From: JAQVCM01 sp040403095
GTDB lineage: Bacteria; Bacteroidota; Bacteroidia; Flavobacteriales_D; Crocinitomicaceae
Direction: 5' to 3'
NCBI GenBank assembly: GCA_040403095.1
Contig: JBBALI010000003.1
Location: forward strand, 1-64,000
Length of the DNA stretch: 64,000 nucleotides
A model generated the notes under the pieces. That model was not told the DNA's origin, did not search any database, and worked only from the letters and a program-made list of their open reading frames with translations. A program made the translations under genes and the position numbers. Positions 8,664-17,277 of this stretch are shown piece after piece. The first letter of the stretch is position 1; each line of letters opens with the position of its first letter.

Positions 8664-9424
8664 CAATCGAAGTAAAAATCTTTGGGTTGACGCTTGTATA
8701 TTGGTATAAACCAGCCGATCTTAAGTCCATATTGAACATCAAATCGAATACTTTTGTCAACAGCTATGTCAGGTTGATCAAAAAATACATCTCTTTGGTT
8801 TTTTGTAAATCCTTGTTGACAATAAAATCCTCCATAAAAATTTACAAATCCATGGTGTGCTAAAAAAGCATAACCAGCGAATTGATGTGTATTGATGCCA
8901 ATTGTTAATCGGTCATAACCTTTGCGGTAATCTAATTCCAATTGCGGAATGACTTGGTCTTGTGTTTCTATTCTCAGTTTATGCAGTAAATAACCCGCAC
9001 CAGCGTGAAAAAACAACCCAGAATTTCTGTTCTTCTTAGAAATAGGAACAATCTTCCCCACTGCTAAATTGACATTGAAACCTCGAGCCAAAATGTAGAT
9101 TTTACCAATATCTCCGTTGATATCAGTTACTTTTCCATAACTGTCAACTAAATTATTTAGAATTCCTGTTTCATTTATTTTATTTCCGAAAATAAAATTT
9201 CCATCCAATCCCCAAAACCAATTTTTGGAAGTTTTGTATCCCGCAATGGCTCCAATGTGGTTTACAAATCCAAAACGATCTGCTAAATCACCCGACGTTC
9301 CATTCGCGCCATAATGAACGGCGACCCAAGGCGTTCCAATCACAGAATCTCTTAAATTTCTTTGCGAAAATCCTTGTAAGCTGAGATTTAAGCAAAAAAT
9401 CAAAAATATTATTCTAAAAATCAT
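8663..9424 (-). CDS. predicted outer-membrane beta-barrel protein of unknown function
   Basis: A signal peptide (about residues 1-21, ending LQGFSQ) precedes 230 residues of alternating aromatic and glycine-rich strands such as WFWGLDGNFIFGNK and YAFLAHHGFVNFYGG. The protein ends in an aromatic residue pattern (DFYFD) like an outer-membrane barrel. No enzymatic motif is recognised. It is directly upstream of waaA on the same strand with a TGATG junction, so it may be produced together with the lipopolysaccharide core enzyme. It belongs to a conserved Bacteroidota hypothetical family in appearance; the exact family was not identified. Confidence 0.75.
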   Translation of the reverse strand: MIFRIIFLIFCLNLSLQGFSQRNLRDSVIGTPWVAVHYGANGTSGDLADRFGFVNHIGAIAGYKTSKNWFWGLDGNFIFGNKINETGILNNLVDSYGKVTDINGDIGKIYILARGFNVNLAVGKIVPISKKNRNSGLFFHAGAGYLLHKLRIETQDQVIPQLELDYRKGYDRLTIGINTHQFAGYAFLAHHGFVNFYGGFYCQQGFTKNQRDVFFDQPDIAVDKSIRFDVQYGLKIGWFIPIYKRQPKDFYFD

Positions 9425-9515
9425 ATTTCAAAGATAAAGAAAACGAGTTAAGACAAAGAAGTTTAACGCATTTTAGCCAATAAATATTGTAAACTGTGTG
9501 ATTGATTGAGTAAAG

Positions 9516-10745
9516 CTAATTTACATTTCTGTTTTTGTAAACCAAATACTTGACAGGTAAATAGGAAGCAAGAATGGAAAGGATTCCGACGAGTGACAGA
9601 ACTAAAATGCCATCTCCCCAAGTTAAATTAATCGGAAAAGGTTCTCCACCTGAATTTGGCATTTCTAGTACATGTCCAAATATTTGAAGAAAACAAACAC
9701 CATATCCCAAGAGTAAACCTATAATAATACCTTTGCCCGAAATTAATATTCCTTCGAAAAAGAAAATTTTGAATATGAATTGCTCGTTGGCACCAAAACT
9801 TTCCATTGTTTTGATGTTGTCTTTTTTCTCGATGTAAAGCATTGTCAACGAAGCAACAAGATTGAATGCGGCCATAATGAAAACAAAAATCAAAATGCAA
9901 ATCACGATGAATCTTTCTGATTTACTGGTTTGATAAATCAATGCGTTTTTCTCTAAATGTGTTTTGACAATGAATTTTTTTCCGATTTTTTGTTGAATTT
10001 GCGATTTAACATCTTCTGCTTCAAATCCTTGATCTACATTGACATATAAAGCGGTAATATCTTTTTGATAGTCTAAATTTGTTTTGGCAAGTTCGATTGG
10101 AATAATGAATGCTTCTTGGTTAACTTCGCGGTTAAAATTGACTCTTCCTGATATTTTAATGATTTGATTGTTAAATGGATTGGTGAAATTTCCAATTTTC
10201 GCACTTCTTTTCGGGAAATAGGCGTCCACAGTTTCATACCCAGTATTTTTTGGGATAAACCCGTTCAATTTATCAAGCAAAGTTGCACCAATTAAAGCCA
10301 TTGGTTCTCCATTTTCGTCTAAAGTTGAAAAACCATCTACCATGTGCTTGGGCATGTTGGTCATTTTCAAAAATGAAGGTTCAATTCCTATCATTCTTGC
10401 GTTGACCCATTTTTGCTCATGCTTCAAAACTACGATTTCTTCAATTGCTTTGGAAGTTAGATAAACACCATCCATTTTTTGAATAGCTTGAATGTTTAAG
10501 GTTGATTCATCAAAAGTTTTTCCTTTGGTTGAGCGAATAGTTAGATTAGTGTCGTATTCACTGTAAAGCTGTTCAACCATTTGCTCAATCCCATTGAAAG
10601 CAGCAATGAGAATAACAAGTGCAGCAGTTGTGATGGAAATTCCAACAACAGAAATACGGGTAATTAAATGAATAACGTTCTTCCTTTTTTTGGAAGAAAG
10701 ATACTTTCTTGCTATGTAAAAAGGAACGTTAATGAGCGGGAGTAT
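9516..10745 (-). CDS. FtsX-like (LolC/LolE-type) ABC transporter permease with non-canonical start
   Basis: The permease has an N-terminal helix, a large periplasmic domain and three C-terminal helices (about 270-300, 320-345, 375-400), the MacB/LolCE topology. It probably moves lipoproteins to the outer membrane. The first ATG in frame (10580) would remove the first membrane helix. The frame is open further upstream and encodes the conserved family N-terminus INVPFYIARKYLSSKKRK followed by RISVVGISITTAALVILIAA. No ATG, GTG, TTG or CTG precedes this segment after the in-frame stop. ATA (10745-10743, giving MLPLINVPF) or ATT (10733) are the only reasonable starts, placed 7-19 bases after the rbfA stop. 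A sequencing error (ATG to ATA) is possible. No ATPase partner is adjacent. Confidence 0.75.
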   Translation of the reverse strand: MLPLINVPFYIARKYLSSKKRKNVIHLITRISVVGISITTAALVILIAAFNGIEQMVEQLYSEYDTNLTIRSTKGKTFDESTLNIQAIQKMDGVYLTSKAIEEIVVLKHEQKWVNARMIGIEPSFLKMTNMPKHMVDGFSTLDENGEPMALIGATLLDKLNGFIPKNTGYETVDAYFPKRSAKIGNFTNPFNNQIIKISGRVNFNREVNQEAFIIPIELAKTNLDYQKDITALYVNVDQGFEAEDVKSQIQQKIGKKFIVKTHLEKNALIYQTSKSERFIVICILIFVFIMAAFNLVASLTMLYIEKKDNIKTMESFGANEQFIFKIFFFEGILISGKGIIIGLLLGYGVCFLQIFGHVLEMPNSGGEPFPINLTWGDGILVLSLVGILSILASYLPVKYLVYKNRNVN

Positions 10746-10752
10746 TAAGCGA

Positions 10753-11091
10753 TTATTTTTTGGTCAATAGATTTTGGATTTCCATGGCATAATCTAGAGA
10801 ATCATCAATTTTGAAAATCAATTCAGGGATTTTGCGCATATTTTTCAATCGTCTACCAACTTCACCTCTGATTTTACCTGCATTTTCTTGGATAGATTTC
10901 AAAACTTCTTCTTTTTCTGGTCCAGCGAAAATCGACAAATAAACACGAGCCAATGACAAATCAGGAGTGATGCGGACAACAGTTACACTTACCATTGCAC
11001 CCAAGCAGATTTCATGCATATTTCTTTGAAAAAACATGGCCAATTCTTCTTGAATTACACCCTCTATTTTATTTTGTCTGATTGATCCCAT
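10753..11091 (-). CDS. rbfA: 30S ribosome-binding factor A
   Basis: RbfA is a single KH-domain protein that matures the 5' end of 16S rRNA in the small subunit. The protein has 112 residues and shows the family pattern: N-terminal basic helix SIRQNKIEGVIQEEL, VTVVRITPDLSLARVYLS, and the C-terminal GRRLKNMRKIPELIFKIDDSLDYA. The start ATG at 11091 is preceded only 4 bases upstream by a -7 promoter box, so the message is probably leaderless. The permease gene starts within about 10 bases of its stop. Confidence 0.93.
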   Translation of the reverse strand: MGSIRQNKIEGVIQEELAMFFQRNMHEICLGAMVSVTVVRITPDLSLARVYLSIFAGPEKEEVLKSIQENAGKIRGEVGRRLKNMRKIPELIFKIDDSLDYAMEIQNLLTKK

Positions 11092-11095
11092 GGTG

Positions 11096-11103
11096 CAAAT
11101 TTA
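11096..11103 (-). promoter_or_regulatory. -7 promoter element TAAATTTG four bases before the rbfA start
   Basis: On the minus strand TAAATTTG matches TAnnTTTG exactly, and only CACC separates it from the ATG at 11091. Transcription starting about 5-7 bases after the box would begin at or next to the start codon, leaving no ribosome-binding leader. Confidence 0.5.
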
Positions 11104-11196
11104 CTAAAATTGAGGGAAATTCTTATCAAATTTTAATTTGTAGCTCATTTTCAAATGTAGTTTTAAATGGAAATTTTCAAATACTAAGAATTAACT

Positions 11197-11204
11197 TAAC
11201 TTTG
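11197..11204 (+). promoter_or_regulatory. -7 promoter element TAACTTTG upstream of the ABC exporter
   Basis: Exact TAnnTTTG match ending 8 bases before the ATG at 11213; the 5' untranslated leader would be only a few bases long. Confidence 0.5.
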
Positions 11205-11212
11205 TCTTTAAT

Positions 11213-13060
11213 ATGAAATCACTTTTAGAAATATATCGATTGACTTTTTCTTACAAGGTTAAAGCAATTTTGGTCATCATTTTCAACTTGTTGTTTGTAA
11301 TTTTCAACTTGATTTCTTTGGTACTTTTCATTCCGTTCCTGCAATTGATTTTCCCCAAGGATGATGTTTTGCATCCAGAAGAAATTATAGAGCCGATATA
11401 CAATGGAGGATTTATCAAATTTTTCGAATACTGTTCTGATTATTACCAGTATTTCATGAAAACGATGGTTGTCGAAAGTCCGAAAAATGCGCTTTTAATG
11501 GTTTGTATTTCAGTTCTTTTTGCATTTTTTCTGAAAAATTTGTTCAGGTATTTAGCGATTTATCATCAATCACATTTGCGCATGGCAGTGGTGAGAGATT
11601 TGCGTGACAAGATGTTTGAAAAAGCGATGAATTTGCCTTTGGCTTTTTATTCTGAAGAGAAAAAAGGAGATTTGATGGCAAGAATGAATAACGATGTGGG
11701 TGAAATTGAAATTGCCGTTGTCAGCATGCTTGAGTTGTTATTTAGAGAGCCTATCGCTATTATAATCAACTTGGTGGCTTTGCTTTATTGGAGTCCCAAA
11801 TTGACGATTATTTCTTTTTTGTTGCTTCCAATTTCCGCTTTTGTAATTTCGAGAATTGGAAAAAGTTTGAAAAAAACAGCCAAAGAAGGTCAAGCGCAAA
11901 TGGGAATTTTATTCTCATCTATGGAAGAAAATTTGGGTGGAATTCGAATCATCAAAGCATTCAATGCAATTCCTTATGTGTTGGGATCTTTTAAGTCCAT
12001 CAATTTAAGACATCAACAATTGATAACGAGGGCATTTAGAAAGAGAGATTTGTCTCCACCTTTGAATGAGTTTTTAGGGTCAGCTGTGATGCTCGGGATA
12101 GTGTGGTTTGGCGGTTCCATGATTTTAGATGCCAAAAATTCATCAGGAATGACAGGTGAAAAATTTATGGGATTTATCTTGGTTTTTTCTCAACTATTGA
12201 GACCAATTCAAGGAATTGCGACCAGTGTTGCCAATTTGAACAAAGCCAAAGCCTCGCAAGACAGAATCAATGAGATTTTAGATGCCGATGAGCACATTTA
12301 TGAAACAGAAAATCCAATAAAATTAGGAGAACTAACAAAGGGAATTACCTACCAAAACATTTCTTTCAAATACCGTGAAACAATGGTTTTGAAAAACATC
12401 AATCTTTTCATTCCAGCGGGAAAGACGGTTGCATTGGTTGGAGAATCCGGAAGCGGGAAATCTACTATTGCAGATTTATTGCCTAGATTTTACGATACGA
12501 TTGAAGGTGAAATTTTATTTGATGATACACCAATTAAAAGTGCGTCGATTGTTGATTTGAGAGATCAGATTGGAATGGTTACACAAGAATCAATTTTGTT
12601 TAACGATTCGGTGAGAAATAATATTGCTTTTGGTATGCCGCACGTTTCAGATGAAGACATAGAAAATGCTGCAAAAGTAGCCAATGCACACGAATTTATC
12701 GTGCGTTTGGATGAAGGTTATGACACAAACATCGGCGAACGAGGCAATAAACTTTCTGGAGGACAAAAGCAAAGAATTAGCATCGCAAGAGCTGTTTTGA
12801 AAAACTCACCTTTGTTGATTTTAGATGAAGCTACTTCAGCTTTGGATACGGAATCAGAAAAATTAGTTCAAGATGCTTTGGAAAAACTAATGAAAGATAG
12901 AACTTCGTTGGTCATCGCGCATCGTTTGAGTACCATAAGAAATGCTGACATCATTGTTGTTTTGCAAAAAGGTCAAATTGTTGAACAGGGTTCGCACGAT
13001 GAACTCATATCAAAAAGAGGAATGTATTACAATCTTTGCGCCATGCAAGGCATGGAATAA
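11213..13060 (+). CDS. ABC transporter, fused permease and ATPase (MsbA-like exporter)
   Basis: This half-transporter has 615 residues and presumably works as a homodimer. The N-terminal 340 residues hold six membrane helices and the coupling-helix region (GDLMARMNNDVGEIE). The ATPase domain (about 345-610) has Walker A GESGSGKST, signature LSGGQKQR, Walker B LLILDEATSALD and the H-loop IAHRLST. MsbA-type flippases export lipid A core across the inner membrane; drug or lipid export is the alternative. The nearby waaA gene on the other strand makes the lipid A assignment plausible but does not prove it. The start is fixed by a promoter box 8 bases upstream. Confidence 0.88.
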   Translation: MKSLLEIYRLTFSYKVKAILVIIFNLLFVIFNLISLVLFIPFLQLIFPKDDVLHPEEIIEPIYNGGFIKFFEYCSDYYQYFMKTMVVESPKNALLMVCISVLFAFFLKNLFRYLAIYHQSHLRMAVVRDLRDKMFEKAMNLPLAFYSEEKKGDLMARMNNDVGEIEIAVVSMLELLFREPIAIIINLVALLYWSPKLTIISFLLLPISAFVISRIGKSLKKTAKEGQAQMGILFSSMEENLGGIRIIKAFNAIPYVLGSFKSINLRHQQLITRAFRKRDLSPPLNEFLGSAVMLGIVWFGGSMILDAKNSSGMTGEKFMGFILVFSQLLRPIQGIATSVANLNKAKASQDRINEILDADEHIYETENPIKLGELTKGITYQNISFKYRETMVLKNINLFIPAGKTVALVGESGSGKSTIADLLPRFYDTIEGEILFDDTPIKSASIVDLRDQIGMVTQESILFNDSVRNNIAFGMPHVSDEDIENAAKVANAHEFIVRLDEGYDTNIGERGNKLSGGQKQRISIARAVLKNSPLLILDEATSALDTESEKLVQDALEKLMKDRTSLVIAHRLSTIRNADIIVVLQKGQIVEQGSHDELISKRGMYYNLCAMQGME

Positions 13061-13079
13061 GTTCTTATCTTTTGTTAAA

Positions 13080-13119
13080 TTACTGATAAAAAAAGCTTCA
13101 TTTTCAGTATAATCAGTAA
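13080..13119. repeat. 8-base inverted repeat in the 140-base gap before the T9SS type B gene
   Basis: TTACTGAT (13080-13087) and ATCAGTAA (13112-13119) are perfect inverted arms 24 bases apart; an additional TCAGTA half-copy lies at 13104-13109. There is no T-run directly after, so a terminator is uncertain. A regulator site is the alternative. Confidence 0.3.
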
Positions 13120-13200
13120 ATTGTACCTTTTAATCATTGAACGTAGTTTTTTAGGTGCAAATTCGCAACTATTCAGTACTTTCAATCGTTATACTTATTG

Positions 13201-15597
13201 ATGAAATTACTTATTTCTATAGCTTTTTTGTCTCCAATTTTGGCATTTTGTCAATTGGTCACCAGTACATCCCAAACTCCAAATGGTTTGGTGCAAAATG
13301 TATTGCTTGGGCCTGGAGTGACAGTTTCTAACATAAGTTATTCTGGTTCTCAGCAAGCAATAGGTTATTTCAGTGCTGCTGGCACGAATTTAGAAATCCC
13401 AGAAGGCATTGTCCTTACTACAGGCACAGTTTTAAATAATGGTGACGGACCACAAGGACCCAATAATTCAACAAATTCAGGATTAGATAATAATGCACCT
13501 GGATATTTTCGATTGTCCAATCTTGTAAGTCCTTCAACAACTTTCAATGCAGCTGTTTTGGAATTTGATTTTATTCCTTATTCAGATACAGTTAGATTTA
13601 GTTATGTATTCGGATCAGAAGAGTACCGAGAGTATGTAAACTCAACATTCAATGATGTTTTTGCTTTCTTTATTTCCGGACCAGGAATTCCAGGAGGAAT
13701 TCAAAATATGGCGAGGTTACCAAACAATACAATTGTTGCCATCAATAATGTAAACGATGGTTCTGAATCAACAGGAACTTACGTTGCAAATTGTGCGAAT
13801 TGTGCTTATTACAAGTACAATGGAACAGGTAACAACGGTCCATACAACGCAAGTAACACTTACATTCAGTATGATGGCTTTACGAAACCATTGGAAGCCG
13901 TTGCAAAAGTTCAATGTGGACAAACTTATCATTTATCAATCGCCATTGCAGATGTTGGCGATGGAATTTTTGATTCAGGAATATTCTTGCAAGCAAATAG
14001 TTTGACATCGAAAGTTCCTGTTTCTGTGGATTATACCATGTCTTATGATGCATTCAATGATCCTACAATCATGGCTGAAGGATGTGTTTCAACCACCGTA
14101 ACCCTTACTCGGGGAAGCAATAATCTAACTGTTCCACTTACTATTCCAATTTCTGTAAATGGAACTGCCACTCCTGGCGTTGATTATTCAACCATTCCAA
14201 GTTCAATTACATTTCCTGCTGGTCAAACAACTGTTTCATTCACTTTCAATGCGATGGCAGATGGTTTAACTGAAGGTATTGAAACTGTTAATCTTGTTTT
14301 TGCTATTCCTGATCCTTGTGGCGGTAATGCAAATCAAATCATCAATTTGAAAATAAATGATATTGCTCCTGTTCAGGTAACTGTTGAAGCAGATGAAGTG
14401 CTTTGTCCTGGAAATCCAATTGAGGTCATTGCAAATGCAACTGGTGGAGTTGGTCCTTATGTGTATTCTTGGAATACCGGAGAAACATCAAGCAGTATTA
14501 TTGTAAATCCAGCGAGTACACAGACATATACAGTCTCGGTGACAGACAATTGTTTGTTGCAAACAGCAGTTGGATCTGGCACAGTAAATGTTCCAGTTTT
14601 TCTACCTTTGACTGCAACTTCCTCACCAGATATCACTGAAATTTGTCCATATCTTCCTGCAACATTATCTGTTACTGCAGCTGGAGGAGCAGGAGTATAT
14701 ACCTATCAATGGTCTGCTGGTTCAACGAATTTAGGTATAACTGCAACTCAGGATGTTTTGCCTTCAACTTCAACAACATATAATGTCCTGATAACGGATC
14801 AATGTGGAAACACGACAACTGAACAAGTGATTTATACCATAACCAGTCCGCCTTTGATTTTGTCAATGTCACCTGCTCAGTTAATTTGTCCAGGTGATTC
14901 AGCTTATGTCTCAGTTACAGCGACTGGAGGATTTGGGCAATATTTTTACAAGTGGCTGATAAATGGAGCTACAACAGATGGTATTTGGGTTAAACCAAGT
15001 GAAACAACCACTTATGAAGTATCCGTTTTTGATGAATGTCAAACATTTACAGTCGAAGGTACAGCAACGGTAGAAGTCATTCGACCAAATGCAGATTTTG
15101 CAATTTCTAGTCACACTTTATTTGAAGGTTTACCAATTACTTTTCAGAACTTGACAACTGGAGGAGTAACTTATTTTTGGACTTTCGGTGATGGAAATAG
15201 TTCAACAATGGTTCATCCAAATAATACTTATTTAGTTCCGGGAACCTATACTGTAACTTTGATAGCGACCAATCAATTAGGTTGCAAAGATACAGTGAGT
15301 AAACCAATAGTTATTTTACCAGAGTATTACATTTATGTTCCAAATGCTTTTACACCTGATGGAAATCGTTCAAATAACTATTTTTCAGCAAGTACAGTAA
15401 ATATTGCTCAATTGAATGTAAAGATTTACAATCGTTGGGGTGAAATGATTTTTGAATCTGATGAATTGGATTTTGCATGGGATGGAACTTTCAAAGGTTT
15501 CAGGGTTCAAGACGGTGTATTTGTTTACAAAATTGAGTATATAACTACTGGAGCCATTGAAAAAACAATTGTGGGACATGTTGTGCTGATTAAATAA
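13201..15597 (+). CDS. secreted multidomain surface protein with T9SS type B (gliding-motility-associated) C-terminal domain
   Basis: The signal peptide (about 1-18) is followed by a choice-of-anchor-L domain (about 30-260, with FVFGSEEYREY-like motif YVFGSEEYREYV). Next is a Calx-beta-like domain (about 275-390, GTATPGVDY). Two or three SprB/Ig-like repeats follow (about 395-640), each with CP..., GGxGxYxYxW and a TTYxVxVTDxC end. A PKD domain (about 645-715, FWTFGDGNSS) comes next. The C-terminal domain (about 720-798) has VPNAFTPDGNRSNNYF and YNRWGEMIFE...WDG, diagnostic of type B T9SS sorting. The protein is probably exported and surface-attached, acting in adhesion or gliding. ATG 13201 is chosen; a TTG one codon earlier is possible. 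Confidence 0.9.
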   Translation: MKLLISIAFLSPILAFCQLVTSTSQTPNGLVQNVLLGPGVTVSNISYSGSQQAIGYFSAAGTNLEIPEGIVLTTGTVLNNGDGPQGPNNSTNSGLDNNAPGYFRLSNLVSPSTTFNAAVLEFDFIPYSDTVRFSYVFGSEEYREYVNSTFNDVFAFFISGPGIPGGIQNMARLPNNTIVAINNVNDGSESTGTYVANCANCAYYKYNGTGNNGPYNASNTYIQYDGFTKPLEAVAKVQCGQTYHLSIAIADVGDGIFDSGIFLQANSLTSKVPVSVDYTMSYDAFNDPTIMAEGCVSTTVTLTRGSNNLTVPLTIPISVNGTATPGVDYSTIPSSITFPAGQTTVSFTFNAMADGLTEGIETVNLVFAIPDPCGGNANQIINLKINDIAPVQVTVEADEVLCPGNPIEVIANATGGVGPYVYSWNTGETSSSIIVNPASTQTYTVSVTDNCLLQTAVGSGTVNVPVFLPLTATSSPDITEICPYLPATLSVTAAGGAGVYTYQWSAGSTNLGITATQDVLPSTSTTYNVLITDQCGNTTTEQVIYTITSPPLILSMSPAQLICPGDSAYVSVTATGGFGQYFYKWLINGATTDGIWVKPSETTTYEVSVFDECQTFTVEGTATVEVIRPNADFAISSHTLFEGLPITFQNLTTGGVTYFWTFGDGNSSTMVHPNNTYLVPGTYTVTLIATNQLGCKDTVSKPIVILPEYYIYVPNAFTPDGNRSNNYFSASTVNIAQLNVKIYNRWGEMIFESDELDFAWDGTFKGFRVQDGVFVYKIEYITTGAIEKTIVGHVVLIK

Positions 15598-15677
15598 AAA
15601 GATTAAATCTTTTGACTTTTAAATCAGTTAGAATTCCGAAATTTGCATGCTTTCATTGGTAAAATAAAATCACAATT

Positions 15678-16265
15678 ATGTTTACAGGAATAATCGAACA
15701 ACTTGGAGAAATCCGTCAAATTGCAAAGGAAAAAGACAATATTCATTTTACTTTGTTTTCACCATTTACCTCTGAGTTAAAAATTGATCAAAGTGTAGCA
15801 CACAATGGAACTTGTTTGACAGTTGTTGATATTCAAGACAATTTATATACCGTAACAGCTATTCAGGAAACCTTGAGCAAAACTAATTTAGGATCTTGGC
15901 AAGTTGGAACGAAAGTAAATTTAGAAAGATGCATGCAAATGAATGGTCGTTTGGATGGACACATTGTGCAAGGTCATGTGGATACAATAGCTAAATGTAT
16001 TGCTATCGAAGACCAAAATGGTAGTTGGAAATTTACTTTTGAATATTTGACAGATCAAGTTACAGTTGAAAAAGGATCAATCACAATTAATGGGGTAAGT
16101 TTGACGGTCGTTGATTCAATGTCAAAATCTTTTTCTGTTTGTATCATTCCATTCACTTATGAGCACACAAATTTTCATCAATTACAAGTGAACGATTTGG
16201 TAAATTTAGAGTTTGATATTATTGGGAAATATGTTGCAAAATTGATGTTACAAAACCAAGGATAA
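15678..16265 (+). CDS. ribE: riboflavin synthase, alpha subunit
   Basis: The enzyme dismutates two 6,7-dimethyl-8-ribityllumazines to riboflavin. It starts with the diagnostic MFTGIIEQLGEI and contains two lumazine-binding repeats. Repeat 1 has VAHNGTCLTV, followed by GRLDGHIVQGHVD; repeat 2 has ITINGVSLTVVD. The length of 195 is normal. It abuts the opposing DUF6089-like gene with no intervening base. RibF, which acts later in the pathway, is encoded separately at 30989-31954. Confidence 0.95.
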   Translation: MFTGIIEQLGEIRQIAKEKDNIHFTLFSPFTSELKIDQSVAHNGTCLTVVDIQDNLYTVTAIQETLSKTNLGSWQVGTKVNLERCMQMNGRLDGHIVQGHVDTIAKCIAIEDQNGSWKFTFEYLTDQVTVEKGSITINGVSLTVVDSMSKSFSVCIIPFTYEHTNFHQLQVNDLVNLEFDIIGKYVAKLMLQNQG

Positions 16266-17087
16266 TTATCTTGGCATGTTGCATTTTCTTGGACCACCGA
16301 GTCTGATGCTCAGCATTGCGCCATAGAAAACATACCAATCTTTGGTAGTTGCATTTCCTCTTTTTCCATAAACAGAGCCGTCCAAACTTCTGTTTGAAAG
16401 TTCTGCAGAAAGAGGACCATTGATAGCAGCTAAATCATCTGCATTGACGTATCTATTGGCATGAACATCATCTAAATAGTCGGTAAATGTTTTACGGATT
16501 CCGTATTCCAAACTCAATGTTACTCTGCCACCAATTGAAAATTTACATCCAATACCAAGTGGAATTGTCAGTTGTGTTTTTTTGTAAGGAGCTTCAGATG
16601 AAAGACTCGTCCCTTGACCTTCCGTACCCAAAGATTGCAAGTCAATTTTGTCTCCATTAAAATCTGCGGTCGGATTCATTTGGAAAACACCAATTTCAGT
16701 CAATAAATAAGCAGTTCCGAAATATTGCGAATTTCCAATTTGAAAAGGCAAATAGCTAAATTCAACACCTGCTGCAAATTCATAAATTGTTGAAGAAAAG
16801 GATAAATTTCGATTGACAATTACAGCATTTGATGCTTGATTATCATTGGCTTCAACAGTTCCAAACATGGCGTTTGCACGCAAAGCCAAGCGGGTGTTAA
16901 CGTTGTACTTGTAAACCAAACCTAGGGACAAATTCGAATTTTTGAAGTGATTGTATTGATTCAAATCACCAATATAATAAGCACCTCCACCCATTACACC
17001 AATTTCAGACTTAGATCTAAAATTTTGCTTTTGTGCAACAACTTGCAAAACAGACAAAAGTGCTAGAATGAATAATTTAAATTTCAT
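16266..17087 (-). CDS. DUF6089-like outer-membrane beta-barrel protein
   Basis: The signal peptide (about 1-18, ending VVAQ) is followed by a barrel with the typical opening SEIGVMGGGAYYIGDLNQ. Later strands include NTRLALRANAMFG, GTAYLLTEIGVFQMNP and IGCKFSIGGRVTLSLEYGIRKTFTDYLDDV. This last motif and the closing WYVFYGAMLSIRLGG are characteristic of the Bacteroidota DUF6089 family. No enzymatic function is known for the family. The stop codon directly abuts the riboflavin synthase stop. Confidence 0.82.
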   Translation of the reverse strand: MKFKLFILALLSVLQVVAQKQNFRSKSEIGVMGGGAYYIGDLNQYNHFKNSNLSLGLVYKYNVNTRLALRANAMFGTVEANDNQASNAVIVNRNLSFSSTIYEFAAGVEFSYLPFQIGNSQYFGTAYLLTEIGVFQMNPTADFNGDKIDLQSLGTEGQGTSLSSEAPYKKTQLTIPLGIGCKFSIGGRVTLSLEYGIRKTFTDYLDDVHANRYVNADDLAAINGPLSAELSNRSLDGSVYGKRGNATTKDWYVFYGAMLSIRLGGPRKCNMPR

Positions 17088-17277
17088 AATTCGTTGATTC
17101 CAAAAAAGAACGGAAAATTACGAAGAAAATTGCAATTTAAGAGAAAAATTAAATAGGAAATTCGAAATTCACATCATTACTTTTTGAGAAGATTATTGTT
17201 TCATTTCAAATTTTGTTGTGAGTCTTGTTTAAGAATGGTACATTTACAACAGACAGTTTTAAATCAACCGTTTGTAT

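Noticed and set aside
13162..13180. TTCGCAACTATTC-x-GTAC shared with 34221-34238 near another T9SS gene
   Set aside because: The second occurrence covers the end of the PASTA coding sequence and points the opposite way relative to its T9SS gene, so a chance match is more likely than a common regulatory site.
15590..15620. AAAAGATT/AATCTTTT palindrome after the type B T9SS gene as a terminator
   Set aside because: The arms are only A/T-rich with almost no loop, so a stable hairpin is doubtful.
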